Source: Eleusine coracana subsp. coracana (lineage: Eukaryota > Streptophyta > Magnoliopsida > Poales > Poaceae). From it: DNA of 64,000 bases. Position 1 is the first letter of the stretch, and every line of letters begins with the position of its first letter. The stretch is from assembly GCA_032690845.1 (NCBI GenBank), contig CM064430.1, forward strand, positions 8,666,949 through 8,730,948, given 5' to 3'. The notes below the pieces were generated by a model. The model had not been told where the DNA came from, made no database searches, and saw only the letters and a program-made list of their open reading frames with translations. The position numbers and the translations under genes are program-made. Below are positions 1-11,140 of this stretch, in pieces.

Positions 1-435
1 ACAGGGATCGCGGCCGTAGGTGAGTGCTCTGTTCTGCTCTGCTCTTTCTATGGCATGGAGACAACAAAAAAGTTAGAACGGAGAGCAATCGTTATAACAG
101 CGTTTGTTGGCAGCTGGATGGAAGGCCATATTAATGGAACAGCAAACCTCAGCAACTTCCAAGCCGTAGTAAGAGTGTAAGACCACATCAGCAAGTACAA
201 ACATGTCGAGTCCGTCACTGACTCCGAATACTCTGATGGAACACAAGTTCTTGCCTTCTATTTGCTGCCGCCTCGCATGGAAAGGAAACTCTGTTGAAGA
301 TACCTTTTTGTTGGTCACAATAATACTGTGCATCTGATCTCAGTAGTTTCACCAGAACCGATTTTGAATCTTATAAGCTGCCAGGGACCTCGAATCCGCA
401 ACGAAGTCGGAGCGAGACAGTCGGTGCGCGCGTCC
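1..435. other. 5' flank of first AAA-ATPase gene, no supported gene
   Basis: No gene is supported here. On the minus strand an open frame of 86 codons runs from 333 to 73 with an ATG start, but I recognise no family in it and see no partner exons, so it may be chance. At 1-19 the sequence ends in a donor-like CGTAG/GTGAGT, which could be the end of an upstream exon on the plus strand cut by the window edge; nothing inside the window confirms it. Confidence 0.3.
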
Positions 436-442
436 CTATAAA
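436..442 (+). promoter_or_regulatory. Putative TATA box of AAA-ATPase gene 1
   Basis: The motif CTATAAAA lies about 80 bases before the ATG at 521, in otherwise GC-rich DNA. A TATA box normally sits about 30 bases before the transcription start, so this predicts a short 5' leader of about 50 bases. This is inferred from motif and position only. Confidence 0.55.
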
Positions 443-520
443 ACCTCCGCGCGCTCCGGGCCGTGCAGCGCCAGCGCCCAGACGACACCGCCGCGGGCAC
501 GCAAAAGAGAGAGAACAGCC

Positions 521-2359
521 ATGGCTGCCGGCGGAACTGCCCTCGCCAAGCCCGGCGCGGCGTCTCAGGTTTGGCGTTGGGTAATGGCCAACTTCGGCTC
601 GTCGTGGTTCCTCCTGGGACCACTTCTCGCCGCGTACGCGCCGCGCCGGCTGTTCCAGACCTACTTCAACCTCTTCCTCCGCCGCCACGCGCGCCGCCTC
701 CTCAACTTCGTCGACCCCTACGTCTCCATCGACTTCTGGGACTGCCCTCCCGTCTCGCGCTACGCCGCCCTGCAACCCCTCGCCTCCGCACACGACACCA
801 CCTACGAGGAGGTGAAGGCGTACCTGAGCTCGTCGTGCTCCGAGCAGGACGCGCGTGAACTCCGTGCCGAGGGGGCCAAGGAGGGCGACGGCCTCGTGCT
901 CAGCCTAAACGACGGCCAGGACGTCGCCGACGAGTTCCGCGGCGCGACGCTGTGGTGGTCCTCGGTGCCCGCCGACGAGCTGGTGGTGGCTCACGCCGCC
1001 CACCATGGCCAACAGCAGAACACCGACCACGACGGCCGGCGGTGCCAGCGGCTCACGTTCCACCGGCGCCACCGCCGGCTCGTCGTCGACGAGTACCTCC
1101 CCCACGTGCGGCGCCGCGGCCGCGACATCCTCTTCGCGAACCGCCGCCGCCGGCTCTACACCAACAACCGGACCACGGGCTACAGCAGCGCGTACGACAA
1201 GACGTGGAGCTTCGTCAACTTCGACCACCCCACCACCTTCGACACGCTCGCCATGGACCCGGACAGGAAGAAGGAGATCATGGACGACCTCGACGCGTTC
1301 CGCAATAACCGGGAGTTTTACCGGCGGACGGGCAAGCCGTGGAAGCGCGGGTACCTCCTCTACGGCCCTCCCGGCACCGGCAAGTCCACCATGATCGCCG
1401 CCATGGCCAACTACCTCAACTACGACATCTACGACGTCGAGCTCACCGTCGTCTCTAACAACAACGACCTCCGCAAGCTGCTCATCCAGACCACGTCCAA
1501 GTCCATCATCATCATCGAGGACATCGACTGCTCCCTCGACCTCACTGGGAAGCGCGACGGCAAGAAGAAACCAGCAGCGCCGACGAGCCCGTACGAACTG
1601 CACGGGGGCGGCAGCGAGGTCACGCTCTCCGGCCTGCTCAACTTCATCGACGGGCTCTGGTCGGCGTGCGGCGGCGAGCGGATCGTCGTCTTCACCACCA
1701 ACCATGTCGACCAGCTCGACCCGGCGCTCATCCGCCGCGGCAGGATGGACATGCACATCGAGATGTCGTACTGCGGATTCGAGGCATTCAAGACGCTGGC
1801 CAAGAACTACCTCGACATCCACGCGCACCGACTGTTTCCTGCTGTTGAGGAGCAGCTGAACGAGGTGGAGCTCACGCCGGCCGACGTTGCCGAGTGCCTC
1901 ATGACGGCCAAGCGCGCCGGATACGGGGAGGACGCCGCTCTCGAGTTCCTCATTCAGGAGCTCAAGAAGAAGGGCGCGGAGACTAAGGCGGCGGCGGAGG
2001 CAGCAGCAGCCGCGGAGGAGGCGGTACAGACGAACGAGTCTGAAGCGGACAATGATGATGACGATGAGTATGAATATGAAGAGGACGCGGAAGACGTTGA
2101 AGAAGAAGACGATCCAGAATCCGTCATACCGGCCGACATCTCCAAGTACCTCGTGGCAGTCAATAATATTGCCGGCCTGGGAGACCTTTCCTCCATAAAG
2201 GATTTGCTTGGGGATATCAAGAAGAAGAGAGCTGATGCCAAGGAAGAGCTACAGAAGATGGGAACAGGTGCCAAGGAGGCGGCGGTAGAGGCAAACTTGC
2301 CCAAGACAGAAAACAATGAGATTGAAGATGTACGAAAATCTAAAGATGCACGAACTTAG
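521..2359 (+). CDS. AAA-ATPase, BCS1/ASD-like (At2g18193/At3g50940-type family), intronless
   Basis: A 612-residue single-exon protein of the plant AAA-ATPase family related to mitochondrial BCS1, which remodels or extracts protein clients using ATP, often at mitochondrial outer or ER membranes. Visible features in order: a hydrophobic segment near residues 25-42 that could anchor it; the AAA-associated N-terminal region to about residue 130; Walker A GPPGTGKST at 282-290; Walker B IIIIEDID at 329-336; FTTNH sensor-like motif; arginine finger motif RRGRMD at 405-410. After the ATPase core comes an Ala/Glu-rich helix and a very acidic tract at about 508-532 (runs of D and E), then a basic, Lys-rich tail. 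The acidic tail is longer than in the second copy at 11-12.7 kb. ATG 521 is chosen because it follows a TATA box at the right distance and gives the expected N terminus. All ATPase motifs are intact, so it is likely functional. The precise client and organelle cannot be read from the sequence. Confidence 0.93.
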   Translation: MAAGGTALAKPGAASQVWRWVMANFGSSWFLLGPLLAAYAPRRLFQTYFNLFLRRHARRLLNFVDPYVSIDFWDCPPVSRYAALQPLASAHDTTYEEVKAYLSSSCSEQDARELRAEGAKEGDGLVLSLNDGQDVADEFRGATLWWSSVPADELVVAHAAHHGQQQNTDHDGRRCQRLTFHRRHRRLVVDEYLPHVRRRGRDILFANRRRRLYTNNRTTGYSSAYDKTWSFVNFDHPTTFDTLAMDPDRKKEIMDDLDAFRNNREFYRRTGKPWKRGYLLYGPPGTGKSTMIAAMANYLNYDIYDVELTVVSNNNDLRKLLIQTTSKSIIIIEDIDCSLDLTGKRDGKKKPAAPTSPYELHGGGSEVTLSGLLNFIDGLWSACGGERIVVFTTNHVDQLDPALIRRGRMDMHIEMSYCGFEAFKTLAKNYLDIHAHRLFPAVEEQLNEVELTPADVAECLMTAKRAGYGEDAALEFLIQELKKKGAETKAAAEAAAAAEEAVQTNESEADNDDDDEYEYEEDAEDVEEEDDPESVIPADISKYLVAVNNIAGLGDLSSIKDLLGDIKKKRADAKEELQKMGTGAKEAAVEANLPKTENNEIEDVRKSKDART

Positions 2360-2529
2360 GTTCGAAGTTTTTATCTGCTCTACAAAAAACAAATTGGATC
2401 ATAGTCATTTTGATTTAGATTATTAGAGATATATATTTGAATGAAGTTTTGTCTCAAAGCAAACTTTTGGTAACGTTTTCTCTAGTCCAATAAGAATAAG
2501 GAAGTTCAAACTTTTGGTACGTTATTTAT

Positions 2530-4130
2530 GGTTACATTTTTTGTTGCATTTTTTAGATAATGGAACAATGTTCCTCCCTCTACACCCGAAGGTGTCACAG
2601 CGAATGTTTTACAATACCAAGCTCTTAGGCTTGCCAAAACAAGAGTGCTTAGACTCGACTACCAACGACCTCACGCAAGAGGTATAACATAGCTAAAAGA
2701 CAACAAGACTCCAAGAGCGAACACTAAAAGACAAGCTTCAGTTCTATTTGTGAATCTCCACCCAAACTTAGTAAAGACCTCCATGATTGTTGTCTCCAAC
2801 AAACGACATCCAAGTTTGAGCTTGTCTTGCACCTCCACATCTTTATGCAATAGCGACCACGTACAGATCCAACAAGTCATACGGAAAATAACCTGCAAGA
2901 AATTATTTGATTTGATTTTGTTAAATACCATATCATTCCTATTCAACCAAATGGCCCAAAGAAAAGCCACAACGGCACAACACCAACCAGAATTTGGTTC
3001 TTTAGCTTAGTTGTGTATCTACTAATCTAAGAGCCAAATAAGTTAGACATAGAGGAAGGCGGTTGTACAGAAAAGGTAATGAAGATGCAAAGAAAACGAG
3101 TAAAATGACAATCAAAGAAAAGATGTTGTATTGTCTCTAGTAAACTACAAAAGCAACACTTGAGAGAACTGTTCCAATTCCTTTTTACAAGATTATCTTT
3201 TGTGGGGGTAACCCATTTTGTTAAGTACCAAAGAAAAATCTTAATCTTTAATAGGATCTTGATCTTCCAAATAGGACTTTTAAGTGGTACCACTCCACGG
3301 ATTTCACCGAGAACACACCATTGGCGTGTAAGTCCCAAATAAAAACATTTGTTTCCTCATTAAAAGGAACGTTCATGACTTTTATCACAAGATTATGCCA
3401 AGATTGGAGACTTTCACCCACAAGTGCCCTCCTAAATGACACATTGAGGGGGAGAGCATTCATAACGCTTGCTACCGTAGCCTCTTTCTTCCTAACTATG
3501 TTGTATAGGTTGGGAAAGTCAGACTTAAGAGGTTTGTCCCCTACCCACACATCCTCCCAAAATCTAACAACGCCACTGTTAATCTTGAAGTGACCACATT
3601 GAAGGAATTGGTCTTTAACCTCTATCAAACCGGCCCAAAAATAGGAATTCCCGGGTTTTCTTTTGACTTGGGTTAAGGTTTTATTTGATAAGTATTTTCT
3701 TCTTAGAAGGTCTTGCTAAGTTCCATCCTCATTCATTAACTTAACAAGCCACTTACTAAGAAGACAAGTGTTTTGGGATCTCCAAGTTTTGGACTCCCAA
3801 ACCCCCAAAATCCTTTGGTCTATAAACAACACTCTATTTCGTGAGTCTATATTTCTTTTTTTTCATCACATTGCCAAAAAGATTATTTGTTACATGTTTC
3901 TTAGGATTATAAGTCTATACGGTAGAGTCTTCATACATTGGATGGCCTTCAAACCTTCATAGTGGGTCGTGTGTTGATAGCCCAATTAACATGTTTTTCC
4001 CTTCTTCCTTTTTTTCATATTCATGTCATAGGCCATTGTTTCTGGAGCATGATTTTCAAAATAATTGGAACTCATCCTCGTACTTGTTGTGACGTCCCAA
4101 AACAACGTCCCGAAGTTACCTAGAAAGCGT
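2530..4130 (-). mobile_element. L1-type LINE remnant, 3' part of ORF2
   Basis: Read on the minus strand, broken frames at about 3628-3248, 3338-3027 and 2970-2671 give the C-terminal part of a plant non-LTR reverse transcriptase: a tract containing RFWEDVWVG, then a zinc-binding RVT domain with CCFCSLLETIQHLFFDC, then WAIWLNRNDMVFNK. These are typical of the zf-RVT tail of plant L1 LINEs. More degenerate RT-related sequence extends to about 4130. The 3' end near 2530-2560 is A-rich on the minus strand, as expected for a LINE tail. Frameshifts and stops show it is dead. No target-site duplication was found and both ends are approximate. Confidence 0.8.
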
Positions 4131-5204
4131 TCCAAAAAAAAAAGAAGTCACCTAGAACACAATCAGGGCCGGCCCTCAAGGAGGGGCTGTCAGGGCGGCC
4201 GCCCAGGGCCTCAACCCATAGCATGTGTATGTATAAATGTATAATTAAAATTTATTTATATTAGTCAAACAATCAACAAGTGCCCTTCAAATACACACAC
4301 TTAGGTTGCTTTTCTTTTCTTCCATATTTGCTAACGAGCTCATCTCTACTATCAGCTAATTAGTGAGATGACAACGATGATTCATGATTGTTGGCTCTTC
4401 ATGATTTTCTGCTGCTAGAACCAAGCGTCCTGGTGATGCTAGTTCCTACTTTCTAGCCTTTAATTCAGTAACCTCAACCCATATACTAATTGTTGATCTA
4501 AGATTCATTAATTTGATTGACTCTTTTTACAACTAGCAAAGTGCCCGTGCGTTGCTACAGGTTAAAAAATAAATAAAACACTCTTTACGATTTAAATATA
4601 AATTATTAATATAATATAATTATTAATATTTTTTACATAAAAATTATATTTATATTATTGTTGGTATTTATTAGTGTACTATTTTATATGTCATAAATAA
4701 CAAACTTTCTATCATTTTTTATCGTATTCTTATTATAAATATATTTTTTATCTCTAATGTTATAATTTCCAATGTAGTGTTATTTGAGTGCTATGTTGTA
4801 AAATTAAGTAAAATGATATTAAAAACAATGCTCAAATATGAGAAGTACCGATATAAAATCCAATTCGCCTTGTAAAGAGGGATTCTTATAAGCTCATAAC
4901 GCCTACAAGATATCACTGGATTTCTATCAAGTCTAACATGCAAGATCAAAGTCGTGACCCAATACGTAAAGATTTTTAAAAGCTTTATACGATAGAAAAA
5001 ATCAATTCACACAGAATAGAAATAACACTGTATTATGACGTGATTTTGGACTTGAAAACATGCTCTAATGAGAAATGTTAAAACATGAAAGTTGTAGATC
5101 TTGTCGAAACATTTTTAAAACATATATGGATCATATTATTTGGACCCCAGAGGTAGGAGATATGGGTCTCGCACAGAGACCTGCGCAGAGGAGTCTGAAT
5201 CGAA
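4131..5204. other. AT-rich intergenic DNA with transposon end fragments
   Basis: No gene seen. At about 4166-4210 there is a GC-rich palindromic end, CAGGGCCGGCCCTC, of the kind found at hAT-type termini, but I cannot find its partner end. At about 4533-4552 the phrase AGCAAAGTGCCCGTGCGTTG occurs; a similar phrase recurs near 45718. This sequence is common in grass genomes and may be a Helitron-type terminus, but no CTRR 3' end was identified. The rest is AT-rich and unassigned. Confidence 0.35.
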
Positions 5205-5416
5205 ACAAATATTTTTACATCGTAAATTTGAAAATGAAAACTGCAGAATCTTGACTTACATTGAATATAAAAGTTGTAGAACTTTTCAAGGGCTACGAGA
5301 TAGAGTCTGAACAAATATTTTTATATTGTAAATTTAAAAATGAAAATTGCAGAATCTTGACTTACATTGAATATAAAAGTTGTAGAATTTTTCAAGGGCT
5401 ACGAGATAGAGTCTGA
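5205..5416. repeat. 106-bp tandem duplication (two units)
   Basis: Two directly adjacent copies, 5205-5310 and 5311-5416, both begin ACAAATATTTTTA and end GATAGAGTCTGA. They differ at only a few positions, so the duplication is fairly recent. No coding capacity. The flanking AT-rich sequence gives no clue to an element of origin. Confidence 0.85.
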
Positions 5417-5834
5417 GTTTACCTCATTTTATGTCCGGAAGAGGGATTTATGATTTTTTGAATTCGATGCTTGATATGGAAGGTACGAAACCGATTTAGA
5501 TTTAATTTTTAACTTTGTAGACGTACGGTAGATTTTTTATGGCGTGAACGACCTCACCTAAATTAATAGATTGTATGTAGAGATTTTATACTACACAGAG
5601 AGCCCTAGGTTTTTAGGTATACCTGGGGCCCCAAAATCTCAGAAACGCCCTGCACACAATCCACGTCTCAAAATTTTTGTTCTGAAGATGTATAATACCT
5701 CTCTGTCTCTCTCTCTCTCTTGCACGCACACACACACCATGTCCCCCGTACAATTTTCTCATCCCGCAGTTCCGGAAATGACTTTAGAGGATGACCACAT
5801 ATCATAAATATGTTCACTATATTTATCAAAATAT
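5417..5834. repeat. Intergenic DNA with CT/CA microsatellite
   Basis: No gene seen. A compound microsatellite lies at about 5699-5738, a CT-rich run followed by CACACACACAC. The remainder is unassigned AT-rich sequence. Confidence 0.6.
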
Positions 5835-6879
5835 ATTAAATATGAGTAATTAATGTTGCAACCTAATGCTATAAACAACGCAATGTGTTGAAGTGCTGTA
5901 GTAATCTACACTCAGATATTTTGCTTGATAGGGAATATCTCGGTATTAATGAAGTTCATAACCAGAGCTAACGTATTTGCAAATAAAAATAATGTGTTTC
6001 AGTCATTGAAGAGTTATTTGACACTTGCCGAAACTCAATAGATTTTTTATGGAAAGAAGGTTGTAAATGATAAAATATATTGCATAAGTGGACATTGAAT
6101 CTATCATGCATGTAGCATCAGAGGACACCTATGGTATATCATGGACGAGTGGTATATCATAAATTTACTACTATTAGTTTATTGTAAGTTACAAGTTAGT
6201 TTATGAACTTGTAACAAGTATTTTTATTATATGTGAATAAATCCATTTTTTATTTTTTACTTAAAACTTGGAAAAGTGTGAAAGAATAAAATGTAGTTAT
6301 AAGGCATGCAGGGCAACCTGTTGATCTTAAAGAGTTTTAGTGTTTTTTATTTTTCTCAATAAAGTTGTCATTCTCACATACTGAGACTTTTCTCTTACAG
6401 AGCAGGTGACATGCAGAATAATAGACTTTTAACTCTTAAAGGCGAGGGCAATGTATATTGTTGAACTCCATAATAAGATAGGACCCACATAAACTCGGTA
6501 TTAGTTACCACCAGACTTTATAATGTTTGTTCCCATCAGGATATAATAAGGTGGGACTGGATTGAAATAGAGAAGCATAACTTTTGTACTGCTCCTACCA
6601 TCTAGCTAAGCAACATGACACTTCTCTCTGTTTCTCATGTATGTTTCCAAATATTTTATTCTCTATGACCCGGTTGTATCGTTAAGACTGGCATCAAAAT
6701 AATTTTTTCTTCATATCAACTTCAACAATGTTTGCTACCGAGTATTTATGCTTACGACCAGCTTTACACATACATTGTCGTCACCCTAACTCTCTCTCTC
6801 TCTCATATACAGCAGCGCAAGGCTCTTTCCTCCTCACACCCTCCTTTTCTTCTCAGACTCGTAGAACGGTAACTAAAAA

Positions 6880-7428
6880 GGTAAATTGTCTATAATATAC
6901 TGAGAAAATGTGGCTTCATTCCCAATATATTGACAAAGTTGAATTTATCTACAACAAACTACTATCTTGTGATTTTTCGTCTGGAACACATTATGACCAT
7001 TTAACAATTGTTTTCAATTTTTTTATCTCAATTCTCATAATATATTAGGATTTGAAACTTGGTATAAATATACATTATTGTATTATATATCACTAAAAAT
7101 AGAGCTAAATTTATTTTCAAATGTTTTTCTTGTTTTCTCATTGTTTTAATATTAAATTTGTCCAGCAAATCATGCAAATAATAATAATAAAATCTAGCCC
7201 TATTCTTTAGTGATAGATATTGCAATAATGTATATTTGTGTCAAGTTTTAAGTTCTAATGTATTTTAAGTATTGAGATGAAAAAATTGAAAACAATTGTT
7301 AAATGGTCATAATATGTTCTAGACAAGAAATTACAAGATCGTAGTGTGTTCCAGACAAATTCGACTTTATCAATGTGTTGGAGATGAAACCATATTTTCT
7401 CAATGTGTTACAACTAATTTTGCCAAAA
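6880..7428. mobile_element. Fold-back MITE with about 230-bp inverted arms
   Basis: The left arm (about 6880-7108) and the reverse complement of the right arm (about 7200-7428) match along nearly their whole length. Both contain ATTATGACCATTTAACAATT and GTTTTCAATTTTTT, and the left arm's GAACACATTATGACC mirrors the right arm's. Only about 90 bases separate the arms, so a transcript would fold into a long imperfect hairpin. There is no coding capacity. Long terminal inverted repeats suggest a MULE- or fold-back-type nonautonomous element. Flanking A-rich sequence makes the target duplication ambiguous. Confidence 0.75.
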
Positions 7429-7439
7429 GATAATGTACG

Positions 7440-8400
7440 AGGGAGTGTACAAATATGCATCAACCAATGAGTATAATAAGTGATCGTTCACATTGGCAGA
7501 ATGCCATTTTCATGAAGAAACTTGATGACAACCGCTATGTACACCTTCTCAAAAGGTATAGAGGCAGTAACATGTTTTCCATTATCTGAAAAAAGAAACT
7601 TGATGACTAACATTAATCACTTAGGTAGCGTTTGGATATAGATATTGGAGGCTAAAATTGGTAGTTAATGAATATCAGGTGTTTGGGTGGCATGGAATTC
7701 AGAATTAGAAATCAAACCCAATTCCAACCGGTATTGATTCTATTTCCCTCCCTCACCCTCAATTCAGAGCCGAACACCTTCGAATTGGCTGGAATCGCAC
7801 GCAGCCCCGTCACTCTCTCTCTCTCTCACCCTCCATCTTCCTCCGCTCCAACTTTTGCCTAGCCGGCACCCTTCCTCCCCTAGCCGGCGCCCCTCCCTTT
7901 CTCCCTCACCGACGCCCCTCCCTACCTCCTTTCCCAACTCTGGCGCCTCCTTCCCCATCTTCGACGGTGGCTTCGAGCATGATGGTGGTGGATTCAAGCT
8001 AGGCGACCACATGGAGGAGAGGAGCCGGGCAAGCCTCCCCAACTCCGGCTTCGAGCTTCCTCAACTCTAGCGTCTCCTTCCCCATCTGTGGGTGAGTTGT
8101 CAGCCTCCCTCTCATTCTTGGCTCTCTCTACCGGCGGGCTCGGCTACCCTTCTTCCCTAGGTCTGACCACCTTAGCTGCCTGATTTCCAATTCTTCAAAT
8201 TTTGCATCTAAACATCAAATAAAATTGATTTGATCTAATTTCTGTTACCAACGAATTTCTTTGACAACCAAACAAAAATATTAAATTAGTGCTCAATTTC
8301 ATTTCTGCACGGATTTAGAATTGGATGACAATTCAATTCTATACTTCAAGAAGCCTTAGAAACCACATAACTCGTGTATGATTGGAAATAAAAAAATATA
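7440..8400. other. Intergenic stretch with GC-rich, CT-repeat island
   Basis: No gene is supported. About 7740-8160 is GC- and CT-rich, with a CT microsatellite at about 7811-7827, and resembles a 5' leader or captured gene fragment. The flanks carry TTTGG / CCAAA motifs like those at the ends of Harbinger or hAT MITEs (GCGTTTGGATATAG near 7628; ACAACCAAACAAAAAT near 8262). Short proline/serine-rich frames here look like low-complexity chance frames. Confidence 0.35.
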
Positions 8401-9183
8401 CCTTATTTATCCTGGCTGTATCATCCTCACGCGGGAGCTTCCACACCGAGTACCAGCTTTATCTCTGGTCGAAGCCACGCTACTCTGACCCCATTTCCCT
8501 GCCACAAAGCACAGGTGGCGACGCTCCATTGGAGCAGAACAGAACCGGCTGTTGTTCAGAGCCAGAGGACAGTGAGTGCTGGCCACGCACATCAGCACAA
8601 AGTGTGGTTCCACGTGGTACGTTGCCACAAACTCGCAGTTCGTCTGTGCTGCAGACCAATCCAAAGCAACCTCTTCTGGCTTCTGCCGCTGCAGAACACA
8701 AAGCACGTTGCTGGAGTACGATGGAACAGCAGATGCACGGATGCAATTTGGATATCATGACAAAATTAATTCCTGTTTAGTTTGTTGGGTGACCTTTCTA
8801 CAATTTGGGAGTGTTGAATTGTTTGTTCTGAAGAGATTAGGCATCAGTTTCATTTCCACTCCAACTCTCATATTACTTAGTACATTACAATCAAGAAACT
8901 AGGTGGTCTGGCGAGCAGAAAGCCAGCAACATCTGCTGGAATCTGGGAACTGTTCACCCAGCACGCGGACATACACTAGCTGCTACTGCTAGTACTCTAC
9001 TTATGCAATTACGACAAGGATCCCAATTAGTAGCAGAAGATGCAATCAAACAAGGTTAATGTTGGATGATGAAGCTAAAGTTCACCTAAGCAGTACGCCT
9101 CAATTGCATCTCCAACATGGATAGCAGGTACCAACAAAAGACGCAACTAAACAAGATAGATTGGTAAAGGCACGCTTCCAACA

Positions 9184-11135
9184 TTTATTAGAAACAAAGA
9201 CGAATAATTAGTGTTAGTAACCTAGTGCTAAATCTCATGCAATGAGGTGAAGTGTTGAAATCTACACTCAGATATATTCTGCATGACAAGGAATATCTTG
9301 TCATATGCAAAATAAGGTATTTAAATCATTGAATATTTCACACTTGCCAAAACCCTAATGGCTTTGTAATCTGGGTAACCATAAAAACAAAAGGTGAGAA
9401 GGTTCTTCTGCCTAATTCTTCAACAAAGCAAAGTGCTTAGATAGTTCAATATAAAGAATGGATCACCAAAGGCTAGTTTTATGTTTCATATTTCTTCATC
9501 ATTGAACCTGGTGTACAATTCATAATTGTCAGGACCTATAATTATTTCTCGAGAAAATGATAACAATGCAGAGGAAACGATTGAAAGAAAACGTGTAAAA
9601 AAATGCATGATAACCTAAATGAATAATCTTGATACAACAAAAAATAAACAACCTTATCCTTCTACTACAATGAGTTAACCTCCCCCCCCCCCCCCCCCCC
9701 CCCCGCGTGCGCTCTAACCAATTCTTTTGCATTGTGCATATGTCGGCTATGATTCTGTATTGTCATTTTGATGGAAGGAGGGGGTCATTGTCCCACATCA
9801 TAAATAATTATTAGATGTATTGAATAATAGTGAACATTTAATCTATCATGTGGCATGAAGAAACCTAGAATAATCTCTATAGTAGCCTAAGTTGTTGGTA
9901 TCATTGATATGCGCTAGTAGTTCATCACGTATTTATTGATATTTATTTATTGTATGCTATAAGTTAATTCAAGTATTTGTAATCAACAAGAATGATATGG
10001 TAAGAGTACTAATTCTTGCATCTCAAGAAAATATAGTGTATATATATTTGAAGTCACATATACACATCTCGGGCTTACAGTTCAACTTAACATCTAATTT
10101 CAGACTATTCATTTGTAGTATGGTAATACAAGTAGTATGAATTATATTAATCTAAGTATCAAATTAAAACATTACAAAACTTGCTTTGTGGTAAAGATTT
10201 TTTTTTATTGCTTCATGTTCCACCATCATCCTAACTCTTCTTATGTATCAACCAAGTTTTTTTTGCTATTTTCCGTAAGTTATCATTCTTCTCCAATTGT
10301 TTTTGTTAGAGTCTATTTTTATTGCTATGCTAAGAAAATAATATTTGTTACCTAATTCAATTATGCATTGTTTTCTATAAATAGTAAATCTATAAATTCA
10401 AATTTGGACTCTTTTTCTTTCCTTCTCTGTACAACAAGGACTGTACTTATTGAAGGTTAGAACGACAAGTGCATTGAGATTGGGTGGGTACTTTTTTTGA
10501 AAAAAAAAACTAAGGCAATCCTGGCTGCATCATCCTCACGCGGGAGCTCTTACGGAACTTTGGTCGAAGCCACGCTACTTTGACTGTGACCCTGCGCTTT
10601 TCCCCGCCACAAGCACACGACGCGTACAAGCACGCTTCCACTTCCACGTGGTACGATCGCATCAAACGCGCAGTTGCTCGGAGCTGCAGGTCTCCTGCTG
10701 CCTCAGAACAGAGTACAGAGAGCACGATGGAACAGCAGAGGCGAGAAAAATGCAGCTTGAAACCAGACGGCCCTGTTCACTTTGTGGGATTCTTTTCATA
10801 ATTTGGGAGCATTAAAAGTTTGGGTGAAATTTTCAAGGGATTCGGCATTAGTTTCAGTTCCGCTCTAGTAGTTCTGATGCCTCATCAAGTGGTGAGATAT
10901 GGAGTGTTGGAACAGTTTGGCAGACACAGTTGCTAGCCTGCTACTAAATGCACTTACGATACGGATCGCAACAACCAGCGCTGAAGATGCAATCAAACGA
11001 GGTTAATATTGGACGACGAAGCTAATGTTACCTAACAACACCACTACGCTCTGCAAATGCAACTCCGACATGGATATCCGGTGGATGCAAGTAAACACGA
11101 ACGATTGTTAAAGACGGTTAAGACAGATTATTCTC
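9184..11135. repeat. Old direct duplication, copy 2
   Basis: Second copy of the X and Y blocks described for 5835-9183. X' is split by about 400 bases of extra sequence (about 9400-9790) that contains the poly-C run. Y' runs up to the 3' end of the AAA-ATPase pseudogene. The end of Y (9183) and start of X' (9184) are directly adjacent, as expected for a tandem duplication. Confidence 0.65.
9682..9704. repeat. Poly-C homopolymer, 23 bases
   Basis: An uninterrupted run of 23 C. It lies in sequence found only in copy 2 of the local duplication. Its exact length may be affected by sequencing. Confidence 0.8.
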
Positions 11136-11140
11136 GAGCT

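Larger units (their letters stand above)
5835..9183. repeat. Old direct duplication, copy 1
   Basis: Two blocks of this stretch recur in the same order and orientation in 9184-11135. Block X at about 5835-6250 contains ACACTCAGATATTTTGC and AATCTATCATGCATG and matches about 9185-10000. Block Y at about 8402-9183 contains TCATCCTCACGCGGGAGCTT and GATGGAACAGCAGATGC and matches about 10513-11130. Copy 1 carries extra material between X and Y (the fold-back element at 6.9-7.4 kb and a GC-rich island at 7.7-8.2 kb). The copies are diverged by substitutions and indels, so the event is old. Block Y' ends just before the stop codon of the AAA-ATPase pseudogene, so copy 1 duplicates its 3' flank without its coding region. 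Confidence 0.65.

Noticed and set aside
905..1828. Long minus-strand open frame of 307 codons opposite the first AAA-ATPase gene
   Set aside because: It is the antisense shadow of a GC-rich coding region; the plus frame carries all ATPase motifs.
4533..4552. Helitron 5' end (also near 45712)
   Set aside because: The phrase is suggestive but no matching CTRR end with hairpin was found, so it is not listed as an element.
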